A DNA stretch of 64,000 bases from NCBI RefSeq assembly GCF_965138225.1, contig NZ_CBCSAX010000002.1. One strand, written 5' to 3'. The notes below the pieces were generated by a model. The model saw only the letters and a program-made list of their open reading frames with translations, searched no databases and was not told where the DNA came from. How positions within the stretch are numbered: position 1 is the stretch's first letter; every line of letters begins with the position of its first letter. The position numbers were made by a program, and so were the translations under genes. The stretch is from Helicobacter_D ganmani. Lineage in GTDB: Bacteria; Campylobacterota; Campylobacteria; Campylobacterales; Helicobacteraceae. Below, in pieces: positions 17,785-25,614 of the stretch.

Positions 17785-19214
17785 CTATCCATTATATTTT
17801 TGCATTTTGTTATATTCTGCTACGATTTTCTTGGCAATCTCCGCTAATGCTCCGCCTATGCTAGCCATAGAACTATCAATTTCTCTCTCCATATCTTCTT
17901 GTATGGTTTGATGAGATTCTCCTAGAGATTGCATTGATTTCTTTATTTGAGATTCCATATCCTTTTGCATAGCGGCAATAGAGTTTTCTACGAGGCTACC
18001 AAGTTGATTTTTGAAATGTTCAGTGCTTTCTCTAAAATGTTCTTGTATCTCACTGATTCTGCCTTGCAGGGCTTCATAATGATTGGTTGTTTTAGTAACG
18101 GAGTTTAAAATATCCTCTGTGATTTGATTAACTTTTTCTGAAATATAGGGCAGGGATTGTGTCGCCTTGTCTTTTATTTCTGCGAAAGCCTCTAAATCGT
18201 TTTGCAGATTTTCTACTTGCTTTTGCTGCAAGGTTAGTTGTCCCTTTTGAATCTCTAAAATCTCTGTTAGGGATTCCATAGTCTGTGGAATGTTTTGTGT
18301 TGCCTCTTGGATTTTTGAGATTGAATCTTTTGTTTCTAAGACAGCTTGTGAAGTTTGCGTTATGGATTCTGCCCCTAGTGCGTATTTTTCTATCATTTGT
18401 GCAATTTGCGTTTTGTAGTTTTCCTGCCATTGCACTAGCGTGAAAACTGCTGTATTAAGCTCTTTGAAATTCTCTCCAAACTGCTCTGTTAGGTTGTTAT
18501 TAAACTCTACAATCACTTGCTTTAACGCTTCTATGACTTGTTCTGTGGCGGATTTGGATAAAATATCGGCAAATTCTTGGAATTTATCCCATAAAGTATT
18601 TTGGAATTCCCTAAAAGATTCTTGTTGTTTTTCTATATTCTCTGCTATTTTAATGAAAATATTTGTCTGAAGCAGCATTTCTTTTGGTATTTCTGTGAAA
18701 TATTTTTGCGATTCTAATGTGGTTTTGTCAATATTGTTTAGCTTTGTGCTAATATCTGTTTCTAATAGCTTAATTTGCGCTACAAGGGCGGATTCTTGTG
18801 TTTTATTTAGAGTAATAATCTCTTGAAGCGCATTGACTTGCTGCGCTAAAAGAGGTAGGATATTTTCTTGTGTGGTAGCGGCAGCGGAGGGGGTAGATTT
18901 GTGGATAAATTTTGTCTTTTTAATGCTTTGATATAGGATAGAGGAAGCCATACCAGCAAGGCTAGTGTAAAATGCAGTTTTCATTCCTGCTAGTAAGTTT
19001 GCAATACTGCTATCAATATCTGATGGATTAAATGTCGCAAGTCCTATTGAGATTCCTATAAAAGTTCCCAAGATTCCAAGTGAAGTAAGAAGCATTGGAA
19101 TATAAGAAGCAAAGGGGGAGTTTATTTTTAAAGATTCTAACCGAATACCAGCGATAAATAAACCACAGATAAGCACGATAAAAAAATTGTGGTAAGGTTT
19201 GCAAAGATTTCCAT
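17785..19214 (-). CDS. zorA: ZorA-like protein: MotA-type channel with long coiled-coil tail; frameshift near start
   Basis: As written, the frame beginning at the ATG at 19214 (GGAG five bases upstream, MEIFANLTTIFL) runs into a stop after 25 codons, while the main 463-codon frame has only a GTG at 19176. One extra T in the T7 tract (19180-19186 on the plus strand) joins them into a 476-residue protein starting MEIFANLTTIFFIVLICG. The membrane part has the ZorA/MotA signature PMLLTSLGILGTFIGIS and GMKTAFYTSLAGM. About 350 residues of coiled coil follow, the cytoplasmic tail that sets ZorA apart from MotA. It could be a phase-variable gene, a recent mutation or a sequencing slip. Confidence 0.8.
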
Positions 19215-19247
19215 AAAAACTCCAATAAAATCCAAATAAAGATTTGC

Positions 19248-19280
19248 ATTATAACAAATTTACAACATTTATCTTATAAT
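19248..19280. promoter_or_regulatory. Divergent promoters for zorA and the DUF5131 gene
   Basis: On the minus strand TATAAT (19253-19248, in the context TTGTTATAATGC) precedes zorA by 33 bases. On the plus strand TATAAT at 19275-19280 precedes the DUF5131 gene by 27 bases. The two -10 boxes lie 21 bases apart, so the genes share a short control region. Confidence 0.5.
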
Positions 19281-19307
19281 AAGCATTTGTTTTAAGGATT
19301 CTTATCT

Positions 19308-20081
19308 ATGCGTTATCCTAAACTCCCATTCTTTGATACGCCCTTAGAGATTGCCTACAACCCTTGGCACGGCTGTGTGCGTGTGAGTGAGGGTTGTAGG
19401 AATTGTTATGTTTTTGCAATAGATTCTATTGTTGGAAAAAATGCTAAGGAGCTTCATAAAACGCGCAATTTTCATTTGCCGATTGCTAAAAGACACAATG
19501 GAAGCTATAAGATTCCAAGTCATTCAAAAATTTGGTTATGTTTTAGCAGTGATTTTTTGTTAGAAAGTGCTGATAAATGGAGGGATTCCGTATGGAGAAT
19601 GATTGCAGAGCGCAAGGATTGCACCTTTATCTTTTTTACTAAACGCATTGCAAGATTTAGAGAATGTATCCCTAGTGATTGGGGCAGGGGGTATCCTAAT
19701 GTGATTGTGGGTTGCAGTGTGGAATCCCAAAAGGAAGCTAATGCGAGATTGCCTCTATTTTTGGAATCACCTATTTTAACGCGTTGGATTATTTGCGCGC
19801 CACTTTTAGAAAATATTGACTTAACGCCTTTTTTGGATTCTAGCAAGATTGCAGAAATTAGTGTGGGTGGCGAATCGGGATTGAATGCTAGAGTATGTGA
19901 TTTTGCTTGGGTAGTTTCTTTGCAACAACAAGCAAAACTTGCAGGAATAAAATTTTGCTTTCATCAAACAGGAGCGAACTTTATTAAGGATTCCAAGCTT
20001 TATAGGATTCCAAAGAAGCTGCAAAGAATCCAAGCGCAAAAGGCGAATCTTGATTGGAATCCTAGATTTGGATTATTCTGA
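19308..20081 (+). CDS. DUF5131 (phage Gp37/Gp68-like) protein
   Basis: 257 residues. The N-terminus carries the family hallmark NPWHGCVRVSEGCRNCY, a three-cysteine cluster. The remaining motifs KIWLCFSSDFL, FFTKR, VIVGCSVESQ, WIICAPLLENIDL and SVGGESG follow in the usual order. The family is found on phages and in genomic islands and its function is not settled. The cysteine cluster suggests a metal or iron-sulfur site. It is divergent from the Zorya-like genes and overlaps the end of the convergent response regulator gene by nine bases. Confidence 0.8.
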   Translation: MRYPKLPFFDTPLEIAYNPWHGCVRVSEGCRNCYVFAIDSIVGKNAKELHKTRNFHLPIAKRHNGSYKIPSHSKIWLCFSSDFLLESADKWRDSVWRMIAERKDCTFIFFTKRIARFRECIPSDWGRGYPNVIVGCSVESQKEANARLPLFLESPILTRWIICAPLLENIDLTPFLDSSKIAEISVGGESGLNARVCDFAWVVSLQQQAKLAGIKFCFHQTGANFIKDSKLYRIPKKLQRIQAQKANLDWNPRFGLF

Positions 20082-20771
20082 AATAATGCGATTGAGTTTG
20101 TAGCCCAAGCGGGAATGGTTGCGAATGAGGTCGTGATAAGTCTTGCGACGAATGCTATTGACGTGCATACGCAAAGAATCCATTGTCATTTGCTGCCCCC
20201 TCCAAATTTTTTTATGAAATTCCTCATAGGTTACGGGAAAGCCATCTGCATTAATAAGCAAATCTAAGATTTGGCATTCTCTATCTGTGAGTTCAAAGAC
20301 TGCAAAGCCTTTCAAGATGGATTTATCTCTTTTGCGATAAAAGATACCTTGTCCCAAATCCACGGTTTGTTCTTTGTGTAATTGCTTGTTGATTCCTAGT
20401 AATAATACAAAGAGCTCCTCTAAATCCACTGCCTTTTTAATAAGCGAACAAGCATTTAGTTTAATCATTTCATTGATTTTTTCTTCATCGCTATAAGCTG
20501 TCATAAAAATGACAGGAATATTTGGATTGGTTTTACGCATAGTTTTAATCATAGCAATTCCGTCTATTTTACCCTCTAAATTGACATCAGTAATCACAAT
20601 ATCAATCACATTGTTTTTAAAATGTTTCAAGCCGACTTCGCCTTTTTTGGCAGTCAGAATCTTGCGACAACGACGTTCTAATGGAATTCTTAGCAAATCT
20701 AATGCAACTGGGTCATCTTCCACAATAAGAATCGTTAAATTGCCAAGAGGTTCAAGGAGGGCAGGTAGCAT
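20073..20771 (-). CDS. Orphan OmpR-type response regulator
   Basis: 232 residues. A receiver domain (about 12-128) shows VEDD, the phosphoacceptor aspartate in DIVITDVNLEGKIDG, FMTAYSD and a lysine in SLIKKAVD. A winged-helix domain fills about 145-230 (FELTDRECQILDLLINADG, MHVNSIRRKTYHDLI). AAGGATAAG precedes the ATG. No histidine kinase gene is adjacent, so its partner is unknown. It differs in length and sequence from HP1021/Cj1608. The next gene upstream encodes a DUF2325 protein. Confidence 0.85.
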   Translation of the reverse strand: MLPALLEPLGNLTILIVEDDPVALDLLRIPLERRCRKILTAKKGEVGLKHFKNNVIDIVITDVNLEGKIDGIAMIKTMRKTNPNIPVIFMTAYSDEEKINEMIKLNACSLIKKAVDLEELFVLLLGINKQLHKEQTVDLGQGIFYRKRDKSILKGFAVFELTDRECQILDLLINADGFPVTYEEFHKKIWRGQQMTMDSLRMHVNSIRRKTYHDLIRNHSRLGYKLNRIISE

Positions 20772-20839
20772 TCTTATCCTTAAATTAAAATAAAATATAA
20801 TTTAGGAATAATTTTATAAAATTTAAATTTAAATTAAAA

Positions 20840-21151
20840 TTAAAAGCTCCCATAAGGGCAATTTTCATTGCCAAATGTTTTCATAAATTCACAATAGAGA
20901 CAACTTACACTTCGTTTAGCACAGATGACAGGAATATCTTTCTTTTTAGCTTCTGTGCGAAATTTTCGCATTGTATTGTGATTTAAAAAGTTCGTAAGCA
21001 TTACAAGGCAACCAATATTTTGGGGCAAATCCTTGTGGTTAATACTTTCTCGCCTGCCGTCCCAATGTGTAATAGATTCACAACCTAAGTTTTTTAAAAC
21101 AGCTTTAATGGGCGTAATTTCATCACCACCAATCACTAAAACGGACATCAT
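20840..21151 (-). CDS. DUF2325 protein
   Basis: 103 residues. The pattern MSVLVIGGDE, ITHWDGRRE, CLVMLTNFLNHNTMRK and the cysteine-rich end (ICAKRSVSCLYCEFMKTFG...CPYG) fits DUF2325. Five cysteines near the C-terminus suggest a metal site. Its function is unknown. It faces away from fur and shares the 179-base control region with it. GGAG lies upstream; two adjacent ATGs (21151 and 21148) are possible starts. Confidence 0.8.
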   Translation of the reverse strand: MMSVLVIGGDEITPIKAVLKNLGCESITHWDGRRESINHKDLPQNIGCLVMLTNFLNHNTMRKFRTEAKKKDIPVICAKRSVSCLYCEFMKTFGNENCPYGSF

Positions 21152-21200
21152 TTACTCCTTAAAAATAATAAATTTTTTAATCAGAATTTATTTCATAAAA

Positions 21201-21281
21201 TGATAATTAATATCAACTTAATATAATATAAAAATGATTCTTACTTTATATTTGATTTATTTTACAATATTTTGCTACAAT
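21201..21281 (+). promoter_or_regulatory. fur promoter region with a Fur-box-like palindrome
   Basis: TGATAATTAATATCA at 21201-21215 is a near-palindrome (TGATA/TATCA arms) of the type bound by Fur. TTTTGCTACAAT at 21270-21281 ends in a good -10 box for fur. The palindrome lies between fur and the divergent DUF2325 gene and could control both. Fur autoregulation is established in H. pylori; here it is inferred. Confidence 0.45.
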
Positions 21282-21329
21282 TAAAAAGTTTTAAATTATA
21301 TAATATCTTAAAAACGCAAGGATTTCATA

Positions 21330-21788
21330 ATGAAAAAATATAAAGAATCTCTTAAAACAATTTTAGATAGATTGCATTTATCTATTAAAAAAAATAATCT
21401 CAAAAATTCTAAACAACGCGAATTTATACTCAAAGCACTTTATGATGATGGTGGGCATTTAAGTCCAGAGGATATTTTTGCAATCATTCGTAAAACCTGC
21501 ACTAACGCAAGTATTTCTTCTATTTATCGCATTCTTTCGTTTCTTGAAAAAGAGGGATTTATCAATTCCATTGAAGTGGATAAAAGCGGAAAGCGTTATG
21601 AAATTGCAAGCGGTTTGCACCACGACCATATTATTTGTGTAGAATGTGGCAATATTGAGGAGTTTTGTAACAATGAAATTGAAAGATTGCAAGTAGAAGT
21701 TACAAATTCTTACAATGCCAAGCCTGTGGGGCACGATATGTTGCTTTATGTGGTTTGCGAAAAATGTCTTAAAAAAGTAGCAAATTAG
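21330..21788 (+). CDS. fur: Ferric uptake regulator Fur
   Basis: 152 residues, typical for Helicobacter Fur, including the extended N-terminus. It is a metal-dependent DNA-binding repressor of iron uptake genes. The winged-helix part has QREFILKALYDDGGHLSPED and SSIYRILSFLEKEG. The metal-binding half has HHDHIICVECG and the C-terminal CEKC, the two cysteine pairs of the structural zinc site. The gene stands alone in front of the convergent M15 peptidase gene. Confidence 0.94.
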   Translation: MKKYKESLKTILDRLHLSIKKNNLKNSKQREFILKALYDDGGHLSPEDIFAIIRKTCTNASISSIYRILSFLEKEGFINSIEVDKSGKRYEIASGLHHDHIICVECGNIEEFCNNEIERLQVEVTNSYNAKPVGHDMLLYVVCEKCLKKVAN

Positions 21789-21818
21789 ACTTTTATTAAT
21801 TGCGGGGATTTTAAAAGG

Positions 21819-22679
21819 TTATTGTTTGGAATCCCAAAGGCTTTGAGTATAACATAAAATCTCCGGGCGATATTCAAAATGCATCGTATCATAATGCCAC
21901 CAGCGTCCGCCCCAAATAAAATTTTCACTTTCAAACGCTTCAATAATTTCTAATGGAATCGTAGCGACAGATTGCGAAGTGCTAAGTGCGTGCTTTTTTG
22001 AGTCCCATAACCAATAACGCGAATGGGCAACATTAATATCTATTGCGATTCCAAAACTATGCGCACTTAGATTTTGAGAGTTAGCGATTTTGCGCCATTT
22101 AAAAGTTCCCCCGATATTTTGTAAATAAGTTTTAAGGATGGGGTTGGATTCAATGAGGTTTTCTAAGCGGTTTTTGACGCGCTTTAATGCGTCATAAGCA
22201 CCATTTTGAGTGTTGAAAAGTATTTCGGTATCATCTAGCCACACGAGAGGTTTTAAATGTCGTTTGACTTCCGCTTCGTTTGCCCCATAAATCGTAGAAA
22301 AAAATAATACATCACGAATCCTAGAACTATCTTCATAAGGTTTTTTAGCGAAACTTCCTAATGGATAAGGAAACACAAAAGAATCTATTAGTTTTTGTGT
22401 TTGCAAAGCCTCTGTCAAAGGAGTAATATTATTAGGCGTAAGATTCCAAGTGAGTGTTTGATTGTCGCGGAAGTTTATACTATTTTGTTCCTTGCTTTCT
22501 AACATATTATAATGTTGCAATAAACATTTTGTCGCAGCTTTGGAATCAAAAATAAGAGGAATTTCAGAAAGAGATTCCGCGTAAAGTAGGATTTGAGAAC
22601 TTAAGACAACACTAAGAAAGATTGCTTTAGAGAACAAACTTAATCCTTGCATCGTGATGTAGTTTTGCAAAGATTGCAT
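21819..22679 (-). CDS. M15-family periplasmic peptidase (D,D- or L,D-carboxypeptidase type)
   Basis: 286 residues from the ATG at 22679, chosen for AGAGGA six bases upstream; an ATG at 22652 is also possible. A hydrophobic signal segment ends near YAES. The C-terminal M15 domain has the zinc motif SAHSFGIAIDIN and the WWHYDTMHFEYRP end, with all expected histidines and aspartate. Such enzymes trim peptidoglycan stems in the periplasm. The start overlaps the DUF493 gene by about 50 bases, so it is probably co-transcribed. Confidence 0.82.
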   Translation of the reverse strand: MQSLQNYITMQGLSLFSKAIFLSVVLSSQILLYAESLSEIPLIFDSKAATKCLLQHYNMLESKEQNSINFRDNQTLTWNLTPNNITPLTEALQTQKLIDSFVFPYPLGSFAKKPYEDSSRIRDVLFFSTIYGANEAEVKRHLKPLVWLDDTEILFNTQNGAYDALKRVKNRLENLIESNPILKTYLQNIGGTFKWRKIANSQNLSAHSFGIAIDINVAHSRYWLWDSKKHALSTSQSVATIPLEIIEAFESENFIWGGRWWHYDTMHFEYRPEILCYTQSLWDSKQ

Positions 22680-22875
22680 CACGTTCCTCTTGACTAGAGA
22701 CAACAACTTCTATATTAATGCTGTGGTATTTGCCCTTGCTACTTTCTTTGGCGGGTGAGTAGATAAACTCTTTATCTATCAGCTCAAGCGCAGTCAAATA
22801 TAATTCCTCTTTGCTATTCCCAATGATACGATAATGCCAAGCGCAAGGATATTGAATTTTTTGTTCTTGTTCCAT
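22627..22875 (-). CDS. DUF493 protein (YbeD/HP0495-like)
   Basis: 82 residues with the small alpha-beta ACT-like pattern of the YbeD family (YPCAWHYRIIGNSKEEL, INIEVVVSSQEERDAIF). H. pylori HP0495 is the equivalent and also adjoins ybgC (HP0496). The molecular role is not established. It lies eight bases after ybgC and overlaps the M15 peptidase gene. Confidence 0.85.
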   Translation of the reverse strand: MEQEQKIQYPCAWHYRIIGNSKEELYLTALELIDKEFIYSPAKESSKGKYHSINIEVVVSSQEERDAIFAKLHHDARIKFVL

Positions 22876-22883
22876 TATTTTCC

Positions 22884-23273
22884 TTATTGTAGAGTGTTAA
22901 ATACTTCTTGCGCCCACAAGGGGATTCTAGTAATTTTTTGGGATTGAGAATCCATACAAACAAGTGTAATTGTAGCAGAAAAAATTTTGGTAGGAATCTT
23001 TGGATTTGCAAGATAGATTGTTTGCAAAAGATTCACAGAAGCAGATTTTTGCTCCAAAATTTGCGTTTGCACTTCTAATAAATCTCCAAGTTTTGCTGGA
23101 TGGTGGAAGTGGATTTGCATTTCTTTGACGACAAATCCGATGTTGTCTTGCAAGGGCGTAATTTTGGCTTTGAAAAATGCTTCACTTCTTGCACGTTCGC
23201 AATATTTTAAATAGTTTGTATGATAAACGATCCCACCGCAATCTGTGTCTTCATAATAAATTCTAATTTGCAT
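22884..23273 (-). CDS. ybgC: Acyl-CoA thioesterase YbgC
   Basis: 129 residues, a single hotdog-fold domain. It hydrolyses acyl-CoA thioesters. The active-site segment YYEDTDCGGIVYHTNYLKYCE carries the catalytic aspartate and the tyrosine-histidine pair of the YbgC/HP0496 group. Followed by the DUF493 gene as in H. pylori. No tol-pal genes are nearby. Confidence 0.92.
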   Translation of the reverse strand: MQIRIYYEDTDCGGIVYHTNYLKYCERARSEAFFKAKITPLQDNIGFVVKEMQIHFHHPAKLGDLLEVQTQILEQKSASVNLLQTIYLANPKIPTKIFSATITLVCMDSQSQKITRIPLWAQEVFNTLQ

Positions 23274-23366
23274 AATTTTCCTTAAAATTTTTAATTTTTG
23301 CGCTGTTATTGTAAGTTGATTTTTGTAAAACTGCGTTGAAAGTTAGAAAGGGAAAAATGGAATCTT

Positions 23367-24131
23367 TTAAAGAATTTGAAAAAACTGGCATAAAAGAGTG
23401 AGAAAAAATCCCAAGAACAAAAAAGGCACAAAAGGAATCGCAAGGGCTAATGAGTTGATGTTGGGAAAGTATTTAAGGATTAGTAGAACAAAAAGTGCGA
23501 AGCTTGCTCCAAAAAAGATTGCTAAGATTCCATTTCCACCAAGTGCCGACCCTAGTGTGCCAAAAACAATAATATCTCCTTCTCCCAAGACTTCTTTGCG
23601 GGTGAAACTACCCACAAAAAGCCGTAAAAAACTTGCAATCCCCATAAAGCAAAAAGCAAAGAGTAAAGATTCTGCCCAAGCTATACCAAGTAAATTTGCA
23701 GGTAACTCTCCTATACCATAGCTCACTCCAAGTGCTAGATTAAGGAAGTTTAAACTATCTGGAATCTCTAAAAAATGCCAATCTATAACGCTTAAAACAT
23801 AAAAACACAGCAAAAGCCAAAAAAGAATTATCCCAAAAATGCCAAGCCAAACATAGCAAAAGATTGCTAAGATTCCACCTAATATTTCGCTGAAAAAATA
23901 ATAAAATGGAATCTTAGCAAGGCAGTAAGGGCATTTTGCACGATAAAAAAGAAACGACAATAAAGGAATTTTGTCTTTAAGTTTAAGGTTTTTTTGGCAG
24001 TGAGGGCAAAAAGAATTTGGAGTGATGAGGCTTAAAGAATGTGGAATACGATAGATTAGGACATTAGCAAAAGAGCCAAAACTCAATCCAAAACAAAAAA
24101 CCAAAGCAATTTCAAACCATTCCAAATTCAT
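23367..24131 (-). CDS. Prepilin peptidase (type IV leader peptidase)
   Basis: 254 residues with about eight membrane segments. The N-terminal domain has two cysteine pairs (CPHC, CPYC) that bind zinc. The catalytic aspartates lie in VIDWHFLEIPD and in GEGDI, the GxGD motif. It cleaves and N-methylates type IV pilin-like proteins at the inner membrane. No pilin or pilus assembly gene is present in the window, so its substrates lie elsewhere. H. pylori, as far as I recall, lacks this gene. Confidence 0.9.
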   Translation of the reverse strand: MNLEWFEIALVFCFGLSFGSFANVLIYRIPHSLSLITPNSFCPHCQKNLKLKDKIPLLSFLFYRAKCPYCLAKIPFYYFFSEILGGILAIFCYVWLGIFGIILFWLLLCFYVLSVIDWHFLEIPDSLNFLNLALGVSYGIGELPANLLGIAWAESLLFAFCFMGIASFLRLFVGSFTRKEVLGEGDIIVFGTLGSALGGNGILAIFFGASFALFVLLILKYFPNINSLALAIPFVPFLFLGFFLTLLCQFFQIL

Positions 24132-24219
24132 TCCATTCTACATTTGTTTTTGCTACAATTTTACCTAAATTTAAGGCATTTTAAAAGCTTAAAAAGAGGT
24201 TTTGTTACAAAGGAAAGAG

Positions 24220-24825
24220 ATGCAGCGCAAGTTTGCTTGCTTTGGTGGTTCTTTTGACCCACCACATTTTGGGCATTTACGCATTATAGAATCTGTTTTA
24301 AATGCAAAGGAGATAGATAAATTATTCCTCGTGCCAAATTTTTTAAATCCTTTTAAGAGTCATTTCTATTTTTCTCCCAAATTGCGCCTAGAATGGCTTA
24401 GGATTCTATGTAAAGAATCCTTGAAAGTCTGGGCAGACAAAATAGAAATATTGGACTATGAAGTGCGTCAAAATGCTCCTATTCCGACTTATCAAACTTT
24501 GCAATTTATCCAACAAACCTATTCTCTAACCCCAAAAGACAAAATGTATTTGCTTGTTGGTGCGGATAATGTAGAATCTTTGCATAAATGGCAAAATTTT
24601 GATTGGCTTCAAAACAATGTAGAATTTGTTATAATTCCACGCAAAGGCTTTAGGATTCCGCAAAATTTTCAAACTTTGCCATTTTGCGCAATGGATATAA
24701 GTTCCACGCAAATTCGCAATAAGTTAGCTTGTAGTGATTTTGTGGAGTTGTCTCGTCTGATTCCACAGCCTATTTTGGAATTAATATTAAAGGAAATAAA
24801 TTGCAAGAAAATAGACAAAAAATGA
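24220..24825 (+). CDS. nadD: Nicotinate-nucleotide adenylyltransferase
   Basis: 201 residues from the ATG at 24220, which follows AAAGGAAAG; an upstream TTG at 24202 lacks a site. It adenylates nicotinate mononucleotide in NAD synthesis. The nucleotidyltransferase motif GGSFDPPHFGH opens the protein and MDISSTQIRN near the end is the ISSTxIR motif. It overlaps rsfS by 25 bases, an order found in many bacteria. Confidence 0.93.
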   Translation: MQRKFACFGGSFDPPHFGHLRIIESVLNAKEIDKLFLVPNFLNPFKSHFYFSPKLRLEWLRILCKESLKVWADKIEILDYEVRQNAPIPTYQTLQFIQQTYSLTPKDKMYLLVGADNVESLHKWQNFDWLQNNVEFVIIPRKGFRIPQNFQTLPFCAMDISSTQIRNKLACSDFVELSRLIPQPILELILKEINCKKIDKK

Positions 24826-25160
24826 TTGCAGAAATTTGTCAAATCATAGAAGAAAAAAAAGGAGAAAACATTGAAGTTTTTAACCTTGAAAAAACAGATT
24901 ATTTTGTGGATTTTGTCGTAATTGCCACAGCACTGATTGACCGACACGCAATGGCACTTTTAGAAGAGCTTAAAAAACAGCTGAAAGCAAAGGGTGAAAG
25001 TTTTTTCCATATTGATGAGGAGAATCCGGATTGGATTGTTATAGATTTGGGTGATATTATCATTCATTTATTTACAGAGAATCAACGCAAAAAATTTAAT
25101 TTAGAAGAGTTTTTGCAAAAATTACTTCAAGAAAATGAAAGAAAAGAAAAAAATGTATAG
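24801..25160 (+). CDS. rsfS: Ribosomal silencing factor RsfS
   Basis: 119 residues from a TTG start that has AAAGGA eight bases upstream; an ATG at 24822 is the alternative. RsfS binds ribosomal protein L14 and blocks subunit joining when nutrients are short. The signature NLEKTDYFVDFVVIAT, DEENPDWIVIDLGDIIIHLF is intact. It overlaps nadD and is followed at once by msrB. Confidence 0.93.
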   Translation: MQENRQKMIAEICQIIEEKKGENIEVFNLEKTDYFVDFVVIATALIDRHAMALLEELKKQLKAKGESFFHIDEENPDWIVIDLGDIIIHLFTENQRKKFNLEEFLQKLLQENERKEKNV

Positions 25161-25518
25161 AAAATTAACCAAAGAAGAACAGCGTGTGATATTACATAAA
25201 GGCACGGAAGCACCTTTTAGCGGAGAATTTGAAAATTTTTTTGAAACAGGAATCTATCACTGCAAACAATGCAATCAAGCCTTGTATGATTCTGCAAGCA
25301 AATTTCATAGCGGCTGTGGTTGGGCGAGTTTTGACGATTGTTTGCAAGGAGCAATTACAGAGCAATTAGACGCAGATGGCAGGAGAATAGAAATCACTTG
25401 CGCAAAATGTGGCGGGCATTTAGGGCACATTTTTGCAGGGGAAGGATTTACGCCAAAGAATATTCGCCATTGCGTCAATTCTATTGCAATTACTTTTGAA
25501 AAAAGCTCCCCCCAATAA
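25153..25518 (+). CDS. msrB: Peptide-methionine (R)-S-oxide reductase
   Basis: 121 residues from the ATG at 25153; an ATG at 25135 inside rsfS is possible. It repairs methionine-R-sulfoxide in oxidised proteins. Two zinc-binding pairs are visible (CKQC, CAKC), then HSGCGWASF and the catalytic cysteine in HCVNSIAI. It is a stand-alone MsrB; no msrA fusion is present. No signal peptide, so cytoplasmic. It overlaps the end of rsfS by eight bases. Confidence 0.93.
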   Translation: MYRKLTKEEQRVILHKGTEAPFSGEFENFFETGIYHCKQCNQALYDSASKFHSGCGWASFDDCLQGAITEQLDADGRRIEITCAKCGGHLGHIFAGEGFTPKNIRHCVNSIAITFEKSSPQ

Positions 25519-25556
25519 ATCCCATAATATTATTAGACGCATTGGTTTTAACAATA

Positions 25557-25571
25557 TGGAATAAAATTTGC
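25557..25571 (+). promoter_or_regulatory. Sigma-54 promoter of flgL
   Basis: TGGAATAAAATTTGC has the invariant GG (25558-25559) and GC (25570-25571) separated by exactly ten bases, the -24/-12 signature of RpoN promoters. It lies 44 bases before the flgL start. Confidence 0.8.
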
Positions 25572-25614
25572 TTTATATTTTTTAATAAACTAAATTTTTA
25601 GAAAGGTTAATGTT

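Noticed and set aside
17074..19214. Flagellar stator MotA-MotB
   Set aside because: The channel protein has a coiled-coil tail of about 350 residues and lacks the MotA cytoplasmic loop. The partner lacks the MotB plug and both adjoin an HNH nuclease gene, which fits Zorya better.
20073..20771. HP1021-type atypical regulator
   Set aside because: It is about 65 residues shorter and keeps a normal receiver aspartate and an OmpR-type effector domain.
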